Notes: generated from the letters alone by a model not told the origin. A stretch of DNA of 64,000 nucleotides from Borrelia turicatae 91E135 (GCF_000012085.2 NC_008710.1:1-64000), one strand, 5' to 3'; shown: positions 30,509 to 41,057, counted from the stretch's first letter. Made by a program: numbers and translations.

Positions 30509-30958
30509 GTGAGTATATTACTGCTTGAAAACAAAAAAGCAAGGTTCAATTACTTCATTGAAGATAAAATAAACTGTGGAATCATCTTAAAAGGAACTGA
30601 GGTTAAATCCATTAAATTAAAAAAATTTTCATTTAATGATAGCTTTGCCAGCATTAAAAAAGATGAAGTATGGCTTGAAAATTTACATATAGCAAAATAT
30701 AAAGAAGGTAATATCTTCAATCACGAAGAAATAAGACGCAGAAAACTTCTTTTAACAAAAAAAGAAATACAAAAACTAAAAAAATTTAAAGAAAAAGAAG
30801 GATACACATTAGTTCCTATCTCGATTTATCTGAAAAATTCATTAATAAAAGTAGAACTTGGGGTATGTAAAGGAAAAAAATTATTTGATAAAAGAGAAGT
30901 GTTAAAACAAAAAAGCATAAAAAAAGATTTAAATCGTGAGATCAAACAATATAGATAA
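30509..30958 (+). CDS. smpB: SsrA-binding protein SmpB
   Basis: SmpB delivers tmRNA to stalled ribosomes. The 149-residue protein has KARFNYFIEDKINCGIILKGTEVKSIK, FNDSFASIKKDEVWLENLHIAKY and a basic tail. The start is GTG at 30509, two bases after the previous stop, since the protein would otherwise lose its conserved N-terminal LLENKKAR. Its partner tmRNA is at 46.2-46.6 kb. Confidence 0.95.
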   Translation: MSILLLENKKARFNYFIEDKINCGIILKGTEVKSIKLKKFSFNDSFASIKKDEVWLENLHIAKYKEGNIFNHEEIRRRKLLLTKKEIQKLKKFKEKEGYTLVPISIYLKNSLIKVELGVCKGKKLFDKREVLKQKSIKKDLNREIKQYR

Positions 30959-31113
30959 ATGAATTAAATACAATTTATAAGCCATACAATAATCTTAAAG
31001 CGCAAATAAAAATTACTTACTTAAAAACTACACAATAACAAAGCATTAGAAATTAAAAAAATGACACACTTTTTTGACAGGTAATGAAAAACAAATATTA
31101 CCAAAATTCTCAC

Positions 31114-31155
31114 AAATTGAGTAATTATAATTAATATATTACAATTACTCAATTT
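31114..31155. terminator. Inverted repeat between smpB and p13, likely bidirectional terminator
   Basis: AAATTGAGTAATT (31114-31126) is mirrored exactly by AATTACTCAATTT (31143-31155) around a 16-base loop. On the plus strand a T-rich run follows, as expected at the end of the smpB unit; it also lies just after the p13 stop on the minus strand. The stem is AT-rich, so strength is uncertain. Confidence 0.6.
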
Positions 31156-31173
31156 TTATTTTGATTTTTATAA

Positions 31174-31698
31174 TTAATACCTCTTAGTGAAAGAGACTTC
31201 AAGCATTAACCTAGCATCTTCATTAAAATTCATATCAACTTCTGGTTGCAATCCCCCCAATGTTATTCCTAAATTCTCTTGAAGTTTTCTATTATAACTA
31301 GACGCATATGTAAAAGGAAGTACAGCTTCAATAATTCGTGTTAAAACTAGAGTAGCTCCCCCTACCGCCGCTAAAGATAAAGCAAGTACTGTTGGCTTTT
31401 CCTTTTTTTCATAATGAGATTCAATTATAGAATATGTACCATAACTCAACAAACCAATACTCACAACATCAAAGCCTAAACTCAGTAATCCACCAGTAAT
31501 ATCGCCTTGTACTAAAGATCCTATCCCAAAACCTACAAAAAGATTCAATAAACAAGGCACTACAGCATCTTTTTTATAAGTTTCATAAAGTAACATTTTT
31601 TCTACGTTGCCACCACTACCCACAAGCTCATCATGATTTTGGGCAAAACTAACAAAAGCACAAAAGAAAACTAACATTAAAATCAATATTTTTTTCAT
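31174..31698 (-). CDS. p13: Outer-membrane channel-forming protein P13
   Basis: P13 is a surface-exposed, channel-forming outer-membrane protein of Borrelia. The 174-residue precursor has a signal peptide (MKKILILMLVFFCAFVSFA) ending before Gln-Asn, which suits the blocked, pyroglutamate-type N-terminus reported for P13. Three long hydrophobic segments (about 50-68, 70-90, 104-130) cross the membrane. The C-terminal tail after about residue 145 is the part known to be removed by the protease CtpA. GGGAGG precedes the ATG and a strong promoter lies upstream. Confidence 0.9.
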   Translation of the reverse strand: MKKILILMLVFFCAFVSFAQNHDELVGSGGNVEKMLLYETYKKDAVVPCLLNLFVGFGIGSLVQGDITGGLLSLGFDVVSIGLLSYGTYSIIESHYEKKEKPTVLALSLAAVGGATLVLTRIIEAVLPFTYASSYNRKLQENLGITLGGLQPEVDMNFNEDARLMLEVSFTKRY

Positions 31699-31752
31699 AA
31701 AATACCTCCCAAATATAAACTGCTCAATGTTTGCAGTATATATTGCATCATA

Positions 31753-31797
31753 TACTTCATTACATACTTATTACATATTCATTATATACTTATTAAC
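31753..31797. repeat. Imperfect 11-12 bp repeats in the p13 promoter region
   Basis: The plus strand reads TACTTCATTACA, TACTTATTACA, TATTCATTATA and TACTTATTA in succession. The repeats overlap the -10 box of p13 and could be a regulator-binding array or simple slippage. Confidence 0.5.
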
Positions 31798-31809
31798 TAA
31801 ATTGTTCAA
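31781..31809 (-). promoter_or_regulatory. Strong sigma-70 promoter of p13
   Basis: Read on the minus strand, TTGAAC (31809-31804), 17 bases, then a perfect TATAAT (31786-31781). The inferred transcript has a leader of about 75 bases before the ATG at 31698. Confidence 0.75.
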
Positions 31810-31828
31810 TCTTTAATTTTAATACGAA

Positions 31829-33715
31829 TCATTTAAACTTAACCTTCTTAATAATACTGCTTGAAATTCTCTTACCCACAGAAATACGTGATTTAATCAT
31901 AAAATCATCAATGCTAATCATTCTAACAATATCTTTACTAGTAGAAAATTCTACAAATTCTGGATTCAAAGCAAAATCTATAAATTCATCTCCATCATTT
32001 AAAAATTCATAAATCTTGTCTGTGATAAACTTATCTATCTTAAACCTCTTAACATAATAAAAATTATCAGCTTTATTTAGATAAATTATAGAAAATACTT
32101 GATCTTTAGAATTATTGATATCATACACTAAAACATTCACATTATTCTTATCAATGAATGTTTTATCTTCAATATTTTTTAAAACATAAGAATTTTTCTT
32201 AAATATCAATATTTTATCATAATAGCTAGCATTACCAATAAATTCACCATCAATAAGACTCGTTCCAACAAAACCTGCCTTTAAGTTCAAATAAACCTTC
32301 ATATTCTTAGTAGCTATTTCTTTAACATTTTTTGACTTAATAAGGGATATTTCCGTTTTTCTACGATAAACTTTGGAATATTTTTCAAGCAGAGTATCAA
32401 TAAAATTTATTGAGAAACCTCTAATTGATTTAATATTACTCTCTACACTTTTTAATTCTTTACTTAAATTTCGAATATCTTTATTATTTTTATCAATATC
32501 AAACATACTGATCTTCCTAATAGGAATTTTAAGTAAATTTTCAATATCATCTAAAACAATATCTCTATACAAAAAACTATCTTTATATTTTAAAATTTCA
32601 CTCAACACAATATTAACAACATCAGATTCTTTAGAAATAGTCTCAAGAATTTTATAAATCTTCTTTTCAATAAACATTTGTTCCAGAGTCTTAGAAAATA
32701 TTTTTTCAAGTATTTTATTTCTCTCCAATTCAAGTTCCATCTTTAAAATCTTTTGCAAATGTTCAGCATGAAACTTGATAATATCTGTAACAGTATAGAT
32801 AACAGGATATCTATCACTTAGTAAAAGCAAATTAACAGAAATAGAAACTTGACAATTTGTATAATGATACAATTTTTCAATAACTTCACTTGCATAAACT
32901 CCTCTTGGAAGGGTTAATTCAATCTCCACATTTTCGGTAGTAAAATCGTTAATACTTGAGACTTTAATATAATTTTTCCGAATAGCTCTCTCAATTGAAG
33001 CTATCAAACTCTCAGTAGTCTCTCCAAATGGCAATTCTTTTATTAAAATGGCCTTATTATCATCTGTAGGTTCAATCCTTGCACGAACCAAAACTTTTCC
33101 ATTTCCATCAGCATACTCATTAACATCGACTATTCCACCAGTTGGAAAATCAGGATAAAGCTCATAAGACTCTCCAAGCAACTCACTTTTAACAGCACTT
33201 AAAATCTCATTAAAATTATGAGGAAGAATTTTAGCAGCCATGCCAACAGCTATTCCTTCACTTCCCTGAACAAGTATTACAGGAATTTTAGCAGGAAAAA
33301 TTAAAGGTTCATCATTGCGACCATCATAAGAAGGTTCATAAGAGGTTATTTCCTTGCTATAAAGCACTTCAAATGCTAGAGGGGTTAATCGACATTCAAT
33401 GTAACGCGATGCAGAAGCAGGATCTCCTGTTAAAAGATTACCAAAATTTCCTTGCTTTTCAATAAATAAATCCTTATTTGCCATATTAACAAGTGCTTCA
33501 TAAATTGAAGTATCGCCATGGGGATGATATTTCATTGTATTTCCAACAACATTTGCAACTTTATGAAAATTACCATCATTCATCTCAAAAAGAGAATGTA
33601 TGATTCGTCTCTGCACAGGCTTAAATCCATCAATAACACTAGCAATTGCACGATCTTTAATGACGTAAGATGAATACTGTAAAAAATTATCCTTAAGTAA
33701 TGTTTTAATATCCAT
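31829..33715 (-). CDS. parC: DNA topoisomerase IV subunit A
   Basis: The 628-residue subunit breaks and rejoins DNA. SASRYIECRLTPLA carries the catalytic Arg104-Tyr105; FKPVQRRIIHSLFEM and HPHGDTSIYEALVNMA are the usual upstream motifs. The C-terminal beta-wheel domain is short compared with E. coli ParC (752 residues). Start and stop of parC and parE touch, so they are translated together. The pair is distinguished from gyrase by its length and by lack of a GyrA box. Confidence 0.9.
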   Translation of the reverse strand: MDIKTLLKDNFLQYSSYVIKDRAIASVIDGFKPVQRRIIHSLFEMNDGNFHKVANVVGNTMKYHPHGDTSIYEALVNMANKDLFIEKQGNFGNLLTGDPASASRYIECRLTPLAFEVLYSKEITSYEPSYDGRNDEPLIFPAKIPVILVQGSEGIAVGMAAKILPHNFNEILSAVKSELLGESYELYPDFPTGGIVDVNEYADGNGKVLVRARIEPTDDNKAILIKELPFGETTESLIASIERAIRKNYIKVSSINDFTTENVEIELTLPRGVYASEVIEKLYHYTNCQVSISVNLLLLSDRYPVIYTVTDIIKFHAEHLQKILKMELELERNKILEKIFSKTLEQMFIEKKIYKILETISKESDVVNIVLSEILKYKDSFLYRDIVLDDIENLLKIPIRKISMFDIDKNNKDIRNLSKELKSVESNIKSIRGFSINFIDTLLEKYSKVYRRKTEISLIKSKNVKEIATKNMKVYLNLKAGFVGTSLIDGEFIGNASYYDKILIFKKNSYVLKNIEDKTFIDKNNVNVLVYDINNSKDQVFSIIYLNKADNFYYVKRFKIDKFITDKIYEFLNDGDEFIDFALNPEFVEFSTSKDIVRMISIDDFMIKSRISVGKRISSSIIKKVKFK

Positions 33716-35511
33716 TAAATTAAATTCTCCATAATAAAGTTTCGCCTCTCAGGAGTATTTGGTCCCATATAAAACCCTAAGTGCTCTTTTATTTCCTTAA
33801 TATTGACAAGATCTACTTTTGTAAGTCTAATATTAGAAACATCAATAAAACTCCTAAACTCACTTGGAGAAATTTCTCCAAGTCCTTTAAATCTTGTAAC
33901 TTCAGGATTCTTAAGTTCACGAACAGCTTTTTGCTTCTCTTCTTCAAAATAACAGTAAATAGTGGAACTTTTATTCCTTACTCTAAAGAGTGGTGTCTCT
34001 AAAATATACATATGTCCATTCAAAACTAAATCTTCAAAATAAGTCAAGAAAAATGTTAAAAGCAAATTTCTAATATGAAAACCATCAAAATCTGCATCTG
34101 TAGCAATGACTATTTTATTATATCTCAAATTTTCAATCGATTCTTCAATACCAAGAGCCACCATCATATTATACAGTTCTTCATTTTTATATATTTCAGA
34201 CTTATTTTTTTCAAACATGTTTTGTGGCTTCCCACGAAGAGAAAATATAGCCTGCGTATATACATCTCTACAAGACACCATTGACCCTGTTGCAGAATCT
34301 CCTTCTGTTAAGAAGATCATAGTCGAATCAGAATGCATACTCTTTTCATTAAAATGAAATTTACAATCTTTAAGTTTAGGAATTTTAAAAGATATTTTCT
34401 TTGCTCTCTCTTTTGCCTCTTTGCGTACACTACTTAATTCTTTTCTAAGACGCTCATTATCAACAACTTTGTTTTCAATTGCCTTTGCAAGGGTCTTATC
34501 CTTATAAAGGATTTCCAAAATTATCCTTTGTACTTCTTTAGCAACACTGCTTCTAGTTTCAATATTACCAAGCTTATTTTTAGTCTGACTTTCAAATATT
34601 GGGTCTTTTATCTTAACTGAAAGTGTAGCTATAAGTCCTTCTCTAATATCAGTAGATGAATATGTTTTTTTTAGAAAATCATTAATGGCTCTAGCAAAAC
34701 CTTCTCTAAACCCTGTCTGATGGGTACCTCCATCACTAGTATATTGTCCATTCACAAATGAAAAATATGTCTCGCCATAATTATTTGTATGAGAGAAGGC
34801 AAATTCTAAAGTCTTACTGGAATAATAAACAAAATCATAAAGTAAATCTTCACCTTTAATCTCAGCATTTATAAAATCGAGAAGTCCATTATCAGATTGA
34901 AAAATCTGATCATTATAATTAATTTTTAAACCTTTATTTAAACAAGCATAATGAAAGAATCTTCTCCGTAAAAAATCTTCACTATATTTATATTTACCAA
35001 AAATCTCTGTATCAGCTAAAAATTCAATATAAGTGCCATTTTGTTCATTCGACTTACCTTCTATAGTATTAATTAAATTCCCTTTTGAAAAAATTGCTTC
35101 AAAGAAATTTCCGTCCCTTATTGACCTTACTAAAAAGTTTGAGCTTAAAGCATTAACCGCTTTAGTCCCAACTCCATTAAGTCCTACAGAAAATTGGAAA
35201 ACATCATCATTATACTTAGCACCAGTATTAATAACAGAAACACTCTCTACAACTTTTCCAAGAGGAATCCCACGACCATAATCTCTTACACTAATGATAT
35301 TATTTTCTTTTTTTATCAAAATTTCTTTGCCATGGCCCATAATAAATTCATCAATTGAATTATCAATAATCTCTTTAACTAAAATGTAAATACCATCATC
35401 AATATTAGAACCATCGCCCAATCTCCCAATATACATTCCAGACCGCAACCTAATATGCTCAAGGGAAGATAAGGTAACAATCTTACTCTCATCATAACTA
35501 TTTGTATTCAT
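33715..35511 (-). CDS. parE: DNA topoisomerase IV subunit B
   Basis: The 598-residue ATPase subunit has GHKL motifs EIIDNSIDEF and GRGIPLG, the GLNGVGTKAVNALS loop, and TOPRIM motifs FLTEGDSATG and DADFDGFHIRNLLL. FKGLGEISPSEF near the C-terminus is typical. With parC it decatenates daughter chromosomes. Its start overlaps the end of the acyltransferase gene by 14 bases. Confidence 0.92.
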   Translation of the reverse strand: MNTNSYDESKIVTLSSLEHIRLRSGMYIGRLGDGSNIDDGIYILVKEIIDNSIDEFIMGHGKEILIKKENNIISVRDYGRGIPLGKVVESVSVINTGAKYNDDVFQFSVGLNGVGTKAVNALSSNFLVRSIRDGNFFEAIFSKGNLINTIEGKSNEQNGTYIEFLADTEIFGKYKYSEDFLRRRFFHYACLNKGLKINYNDQIFQSDNGLLDFINAEIKGEDLLYDFVYYSSKTLEFAFSHTNNYGETYFSFVNGQYTSDGGTHQTGFREGFARAINDFLKKTYSSTDIREGLIATLSVKIKDPIFESQTKNKLGNIETRSSVAKEVQRIILEILYKDKTLAKAIENKVVDNERLRKELSSVRKEAKERAKKISFKIPKLKDCKFHFNEKSMHSDSTMIFLTEGDSATGSMVSCRDVYTQAIFSLRGKPQNMFEKNKSEIYKNEELYNMMVALGIEESIENLRYNKIVIATDADFDGFHIRNLLLTFFLTYFEDLVLNGHMYILETPLFRVRNKSSTIYCYFEEEKQKAVRELKNPEVTRFKGLGEISPSEFRSFIDVSNIRLTKVDLVNIKEIKEHLGFYMGPNTPERRNFIMENLI

Positions 35512-36271
35512 TTAAATTCCTATCAACATTATATTGAATTTTCATCTTTTCTAATTTTTTAATTATCTTATCTCTAACAATAATATGAAGCTGAGCCTTA
35601 TCATCATCTGTCAAATTAGAAACATCTATTAAAGAATGAACATGTACATATATGGATAATCCTGAATTCAATATCAAATTTTTAACAAAAACCTTATGTG
35701 TATTAAACAAAGTCACAGGAATAATTGAAGAATTTGTTCTTAAAGCCAGATTAACAGAACCTCTTTTAAAATCTCTTGTACTACCACCTCGATTTCTAGT
35801 CCCTTCAGGAAAAATTCCAATAGCTCCACCTTCTTGAATAACTTTAGCTGCTTTCCTTTGAGTAATAGCAGAAGATTTTATACTATTCCTATTTATAAAA
35901 ATAGATCCCATAGAAATTAATAGAAAATTAATTAACGGAATTTTTAAAAGGGATTTCTTAGCAACTATCACAAAAGGTTTCATAAAAACATAAATTAAAA
36001 AAAGTGGATCCATTGAAGCAATATGATTTGCCATAATGACTACACCATCCTCAGGCAAAGAACAATCATCATCCTTTGTAACAATAACTTTAATTCCAGC
36101 AAACCACAAACTGATCTTAATAGCAAATCTAACTAATATAAAACTAAATTTTATAAAATAATTTTCAAATCTAAAAATCTTAAAAATTAAAAATACTGGA
36201 AATAAGACAGTAAAAACCAAAACAAAGAAAAAAAAATTAATATAAGTAACAATACTCCTTAATATTTTCAT
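35498..36271 (-). CDS. plsC: 1-acyl-sn-glycerol-3-phosphate acyltransferase
   Basis: The 257-residue membrane enzyme adds the second acyl chain in phosphatidic acid synthesis. It has an N-terminal hydrophobic region, the catalytic HxxxxD motif NHIASMD (His83, Asp88), the substrate motif FPEGTRNRGG, and IPVTLF after it. It is five bases downstream of a lipoprotein gene and overlaps parE. Confidence 0.88.
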   Translation of the reverse strand: MKILRSIVTYINFFFFVLVFTVLFPVFLIFKIFRFENYFIKFSFILVRFAIKISLWFAGIKVIVTKDDDCSLPEDGVVIMANHIASMDPLFLIYVFMKPFVIVAKKSLLKIPLINFLLISMGSIFINRNSIKSSAITQRKAAKVIQEGGAIGIFPEGTRNRGGSTRDFKRGSVNLALRTNSSIIPVTLFNTHKVFVKNLILNSGLSIYVHVHSLIDVSNLTDDDKAQLHIIVRDKIIKKLEKMKIQYNVDRNLNEYK

Positions 36272-36276
36272 AAAAT

Positions 36277-37728
36277 TTAACCTAATTTTTCTATCCTTTC
36301 AAGTTTCAATTTCTGCCCCTTCACCAAACTTACTTCATCTTTTAAAATTTTAATAGGATTAAGGAGAATTGTAGAAAACTTTTGTTTCTGAACTATTCTC
36401 TCGCTATACTCAATAATAAAAGCTTCACTTATCTTATTTTCATCCATGCTAATTTCATATTCAAGCACTAAATTATTATTTAGACTAAAAACATTAAAAA
36501 TTCCATAATAAATATTATCTCCAACAATATAAGTAAGATTAGGATAAGAAAAATCATAAATGATATCCTTACACACATAATTACCATTTGGAATAAACAA
36601 AGAATCCTTATCATCCTCAACTAAAACAGAATCATTAAATCGTTTAAAAACACCTGAGAATCCATATTTATCATAAGCATCTGTTCCAGTATCAATTTTT
36701 ATCTCAATATTATCAATATCAATAATTTTAATCCAAAAATTATATACTATTAAATCTGAAAAAATAGACTTGGTACTGATATTAAGAGTATTATAAGCAG
36801 GTCTTGAGATATACTCAATATGTGCAATTTCTTGAGCATTGTTTTTAAAAATACTAATTTCATTAAGATGCCTATTAAATGATAAAAATAAAGCATCCTC
36901 AAAATTTGATTTCCTTAAACGTTGATGTGCATTACTATCATACCAAACACCATATAAAAATTTATAAACTTCTTCTTTGGGTAAATTTTTCAAAGTTTGA
37001 TATACATCATTATCTATCCGCCTGACTTTCTCACTAGCAGATAAAGGATAATATTTACCTTGCAATTGAGAATACTCATACTTTTCTATTTTACTTACTA
37101 TCATATCCTCACCCTGCTTCTCATACCTTTCTAAAGAAATAGAATAACTTTCCCTTGACTTTTTATCATCATAAGCTGAGGATCTATCATATTTATTTAT
37201 AATAATACTTCCATTCACCTTATCAAAAAATATAGGTCTATACGAGGCGACATCATTAGCAACTGCTCTTTGAAAGATATACAAAACAGAATCTTCATCT
37301 AAAAAACCTTGGATTACTATATCAAAATTATAATCACCAGTAATATCCTCAAGATACATATTGTAAGAATTTTTAGAATCAATATTTACTTGGGTTTTAA
37401 AAAGAACGACTGCTTCATGACTCTTTGGATCAAAACCAATAATAAATAAATAAGTTTTAAGATCTGCAAAATTCTGTGCTAAAACCACTTGTTCAAAATA
37501 AACATCTAAATTTAAATTTTCCTGATGAACTGACAAAATTTTGTAACCCTTAAGATCAATCAAAGAACCAAAGACATCTTCTCCAGTATCCCCACTTAAA
37601 CCTGTATCAGAATAACTTATTTCACTAATTTTTTTCATCTCTTTATTAAAAACAATAAAATCTTTACTGCCTTTAACACAAGAGAACAAAGTTACAAAAA
37701 GAAATATAATCCATTTTTTAAAACACAT
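36277..37728 (-). CDS. Lipoprotein of unknown function (possibly pallilysin-related)
   Basis: The 483-residue precursor starts [17 protein letters not shown] with a lipobox-like LFSC at residues 14-17. The rest is rich in beta strands and aspartates ([24 protein letters not shown]-like loops). I recall the spirochetal annotation pallilysin-related adhesin for proteins of this size and place, but cannot confirm it from sequence. It lies just upstream of plsC and is cotranscribed with it. Confidence 0.6.
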   Translation of the reverse strand: MCFKKWIIFLFVTLFSCVKGSKDFIVFNKEMKKISEISYSDTGLSGDTGEDVFGSLIDLKGYKILSVHQENLNLDVYFEQVVLAQNFADLKTYLFIIGFDPKSHEAVVLFKTQVNIDSKNSYNMYLEDITGDYNFDIVIQGFLDEDSVLYIFQRAVANDVASYRPIFFDKVNGSIIINKYDRSSAYDDKKSRESYSISLERYEKQGEDMIVSKIEKYEYSQLQGKYYPLSASEKVRRIDNDVYQTLKNLPKEEVYKFLYGVWYDSNAHQRLRKSNFEDALFLSFNRHLNEISIFKNNAQEIAHIEYISRPAYNTLNISTKSIFSDLIVYNFWIKIIDIDNIEIKIDTGTDAYDKYGFSGVFKRFNDSVLVEDDKDSLFIPNGNYVCKDIIYDFSYPNLTYIVGDNIYYGIFNVFSLNNNLVLEYEISMDENKISEAFIIEYSERIVQKQKFSTILLNPIKILKDEVSLVKGQKLKLERIEKLG

Positions 37729-37792
37729 ATCACATGATTTTTATCTATACCAACAACAACTCAAATGTCTAAACATACTAATTGCTGGTCTT

Positions 37793-39286
37793 TCAACTAA
37801 AATCCTGTAAAGAAAAGAATGCTTCATTAAAATTTTCCTTAAAATTATTTTTATTCAAAATATAATCCAACACCAACTTATTATTTGCCTGATAAAGGAT
37901 ATCAAGCATACGATCTTCTTTAATTAAATTATCAGAATTAACAGAATCATTAACACTTGAACTGAAAGAAAATAAATAAACTCGCTGATCTGCTAAAAAG
38001 GGCTTAGACCACTGACCTTCTTTCAAATCAAAGATGACATCATAAAAATCTTTACTATTGCTGAAAACTGACAGTTCCCTTAAAGTACTAGGATAAATAT
38101 TCATATTATACGCAAGATTAACAACATCTTTTTTCAATACCAAATTATGTTTTTTAAAAACTTGTTGCGGGCCATCAAAATTAACTTCAGTCAGAATATC
38201 ATTAAGCTTTTTTTCAAGAAAAGTCTCAATAACACTGGGTTCATAAGTTTCTATATAGTTTCTAACAGAACTGATATCATGCTCTGAATTTTTATCAAAA
38301 TCACCAATATTGCTCAATGCTTTGTATATATCATATCCATTTCCATTTTTAGATTTAATAGGACTAGTAAATTCATTCATCTTCAAAGAAAAAATTGCAG
38401 CAAGATCTTCCTTTTTCTCAAGGACAAGATCCAAATCAAAATAATATTTCTTAGAAGATGCAATACCTTTAAAATTAGTAACGTCTTCGGAATAAAATTT
38501 AGCAACTTCTTCAAAAGGCATACCTTTAGACAATTTTTCATAAGCACCACCAGCATCGCTTAAATTTTTAAAACGAATAGAAACAATATCTAAACTCTTA
38601 AATAATTTTTGATTCTGATCAGCATAAGAGATCACCTTATCTTTTGGAAAATCCTGGTATGAGAGTGAAACATATACAATATTGCGTCTAATTTCATTCA
38701 TACTTTTAATAGCATTCAGAAGAGAGTCTGGCAATATGAAGCTGCTGCTTAACAAAACCTGTATGTTTGAAGAGAGTAAATTGTCTACTGTTTCATTATG
38801 AATTTTAAACTTCTGATAATCAGAAACTTTATTGTATCTCTTGGGACTAAAATTACCACTAGAGTCTAAATACACAGGAGAATTCATTAAATTCTTATTC
38901 AAAATATTTTTTGAAACATAAAAACTATTAGTTTTTGCTAAATCAATAAAGGCAATATCTTCCACATACTTCATAAAAGCCAAGTTCCAAATAAAATACT
39001 CTATATCAAGACTATTATTTTTTTTCAATTTAGAATAAAAATTTGAGTAAGATTTAACATATTGAGCAAATTTATTGTCTTTTTCATAATAAACTGGTTG
39101 TCCCTTATAAGATCCAAATTTTAAACTAGATGAATCAGTAGTATCAAATAAACCTGGCATTAAGGGTGCAATAATAAATCCAAACACAATTACGATAAGT
39201 GCTAAAAGCCCCCATGTTCCAACTTTTTTATCATTAAAATCAACTTTGGATATAACTTCTTTTGCTTGATTTACTCTCTTACGCAT
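37793..39286 (-). CDS. Membrane-anchored SurA/PpiD-like peptidyl-prolyl isomerase family protein
   Basis: The 497-residue protein has a short basic cytoplasmic tail, one membrane helix (WGLLALIVIVFGFIIAPLMPGLF, about 25-47), a helical chaperone-like region, and a parvulin-like stretch (ISIRFKNLSDAGGAYEKLSKGMPFEEVAKFYSED onward, about 230-330). The layout is that of PpiD, a periplasmic folding factor at the Sec exit. The key isomerase residues are weak, so it may be a chaperone only. Confidence 0.65.
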   Translation of the reverse strand: MRKRVNQAKEVISKVDFNDKKVGTWGLLALIVIVFGFIIAPLMPGLFDTTDSSSLKFGSYKGQPVYYEKDNKFAQYVKSYSNFYSKLKKNNSLDIEYFIWNLAFMKYVEDIAFIDLAKTNSFYVSKNILNKNLMNSPVYLDSSGNFSPKRYNKVSDYQKFKIHNETVDNLLSSNIQVLLSSSFILPDSLLNAIKSMNEIRRNIVYVSLSYQDFPKDKVISYADQNQKLFKSLDIVSIRFKNLSDAGGAYEKLSKGMPFEEVAKFYSEDVTNFKGIASSKKYYFDLDLVLEKKEDLAAIFSLKMNEFTSPIKSKNGNGYDIYKALSNIGDFDKNSEHDISSVRNYIETYEPSVIETFLEKKLNDILTEVNFDGPQQVFKKHNLVLKKDVVNLAYNMNIYPSTLRELSVFSNSKDFYDVIFDLKEGQWSKPFLADQRVYLFSFSSSVNDSVNSDNLIKEDRMLDILYQANNKLVLDYILNKNNFKENFNEAFFSLQDFS

Positions 39287-39385
39287 AAAAACAACCTTTA
39301 TAATTTAAATAAAATAACATTTTAGATATTAAAATAGCATAATTAACATATTATTTCAATTAAAATATTTATATCAAAAAGCATT

Positions 39386-39409
39386 TTTGGTATCATATTT
39401 GGTATCATA
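39386..39409. repeat. Exact tandem duplication of 12 bp upstream of cheR
   Basis: TTTGGTATCATA is repeated head to tail in the gap between the divergent PpiD-like gene and cheR. TATGAT, about 15 bases before the cheR ATG, is a candidate -10 box. The repeat could be an operator or a slippage product. Confidence 0.75.
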
Positions 39410-39487
39410 AATGTACGTAAAATGTTTTTGGGAATTTAAGAGATCCCTACAACTTAATAATAAAAAATATGATAAAAGACAATTTGT

Positions 39488-40327
39488 ATGAATAATGAAT
39501 TTAATATCAAAATAAATCAAGAAGAGTTTAATAGGCTTACCAAAATAATTTATAATAATTTCGGTATTAATCTTAACGATAAAAAAAAATTGCTAATTGA
39601 AAGTCGATTATCATCAACAATCAGAGCAAAAAATTTGAGCAATTTTACAGAATACATTAATTACTTAGAAAAACAAAACAATCAAATATCTTTAATAGAA
39701 CTAGTGGATAAAATATCAACAAATCACACTTATTTTTTTAGAGAACCTAACCATTTTGAATTTCTTGAGAAAAAATTGTTACCCAAAATGCTTAAGCAAA
39801 TGGCTCAATCAAGAGAAGAAGAAATTAGAATATGGTCAGCTGGATGCTCAAGTGGAGAAGAACCATACACAATTGCAATGATATTAAATGAATACATAAA
39901 CAACAACAAAATTCACTGCAAAGCAAAAATATTAGCAACAGATATTTCCATTACTGTTCTTAACGAAGCTAAAATGGGAATTTATTCTGAAGATCGGGTA
40001 AAGACACTTCCCAATCATCTAAAAATCAAATATTTAAATAAGATTACAAATGACAAATTCGAAGTCAAAGACATACTAAAAAAAATGATTCAATTTAAAA
40101 AATTGAATCTAATGAATGCAATTTTTCCATTCAAGAAAAAATTTGATTTAATCTTTTGCAGAAATGTAATGATTTATTTTGATGAAAAAACTAGAAACAA
40201 ACTTGCTGAAAAATTCACTCAACATTTAAAAGATGACTCTTATTTGCTCATTGGTCATTCAGAAGCAATTAGAGACAGTAAAAATTTAGAATACATCATG
40301 CCAGCAACATATAAAAAAATCAACTGA
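39488..40327 (+). CDS. cheR: Chemotaxis protein methyltransferase CheR
   Basis: CheR methylates glutamates on chemoreceptors with S-adenosylmethionine. The 279-residue protein has the N-terminal helical domain and the catalytic domain with NHTYFFREPNHFEFL, WSAGCSSGEEPYTIAM (AdoMet loop), LATDISITVLNEAKMGIY and FCRNVMIYFD. Length is normal. It stands alone rather than in a chemotaxis operon and is convergent with phoU. Confidence 0.93.
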   Translation: MNNEFNIKINQEEFNRLTKIIYNNFGINLNDKKKLLIESRLSSTIRAKNLSNFTEYINYLEKQNNQISLIELVDKISTNHTYFFREPNHFEFLEKKLLPKMLKQMAQSREEEIRIWSAGCSSGEEPYTIAMILNEYINNNKIHCKAKILATDISITVLNEAKMGIYSEDRVKTLPNHLKIKYLNKITNDKFEVKDILKKMIQFKKLNLMNAIFPFKKKFDLIFCRNVMIYFDEKTRNKLAEKFTQHLKDDSYLLIGHSEAIRDSKNLEYIMPATYKKIN

Positions 40328-40374
40328 ATAAAAATAAGTGAAAATTGTTTATTCATAACTTAAATCATACTTCT

Positions 40375-41046
40375 TTAAGTCAGATTTACTTTTTCTCCCA
40401 CTTTAACAAAATAAAGTAACTCACCTATCGTTGCAACATGATCTCCTACTCTTTCTAAAAAACTATTTAAAAATAATATATTTAAAAGATAATCTAAATT
40501 CTCTGGATTATTTTTCATCGCATCAATTACAATAGTTTTTTGCTTTGAAAATAATTTATCTATAATGTTATCATACTTTACTATTTTAAGTATTTTAACA
40601 AAATCTCCATCAAAATACGCATCAAAAATATTTGCAAGCATATCTTTTGCTGTATCTGCCATCTCCCTTAAAGGCTTTTGATAAATGTCAACCGAAGAAA
40701 AATCACCTACATTAGATTCTAAAAGAAGTACGACCTTTACAATTTTAGTAGAATGATCCGCAATACGCTCAAGAGAACTGATTATTTTAATAATTGCCAA
40801 AATCTCTCTAAGTTCAGTAGCGACAGGATGTTCAGTAGCAATGATTCGTCCACATAAATCCTCAATATCATATTGATAATCATCTATCATTTTCTCATCC
40901 TCATTGATAATCTTTTTAGCCAAATTTTTGTCTCTAGATTCCAAAGCTATTAACGAGTTTTCTATGATCTTAAGAACACACTCCTTCATATCCCAAAGAT
41001 AATCTTTAATAACTTCAAGTTGTTTAGTAAGTCTACGTCTAATCAT
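40375..41046 (-). CDS. phoU: Phosphate-signalling regulator PhoU
   Basis: The 223-residue all-helical protein has two PhoU repeats; each contains the acidic metal-binding pattern (for example IISSLERIADHSTKIVKV and LFLNSFLERVGDHVATIGELLYFV). PhoU normally damps the Pst phosphate transporter and its kinase. No pst genes are nearby, so it is separated from its usual partners. It follows the next gene by 11 bases. Confidence 0.88.
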   Translation of the reverse strand: MIRRRLTKQLEVIKDYLWDMKECVLKIIENSLIALESRDKNLAKKIINEDEKMIDDYQYDIEDLCGRIIATEHPVATELREILAIIKIISSLERIADHSTKIVKVVLLLESNVGDFSSVDIYQKPLREMADTAKDMLANIFDAYFDGDFVKILKIVKYDNIIDKLFSKQKTIVIDAMKNNPENLDYLLNILFLNSFLERVGDHVATIGELLYFVKVGEKVNLT

Positions 41047-41057
41047 ACCAAATTCTC

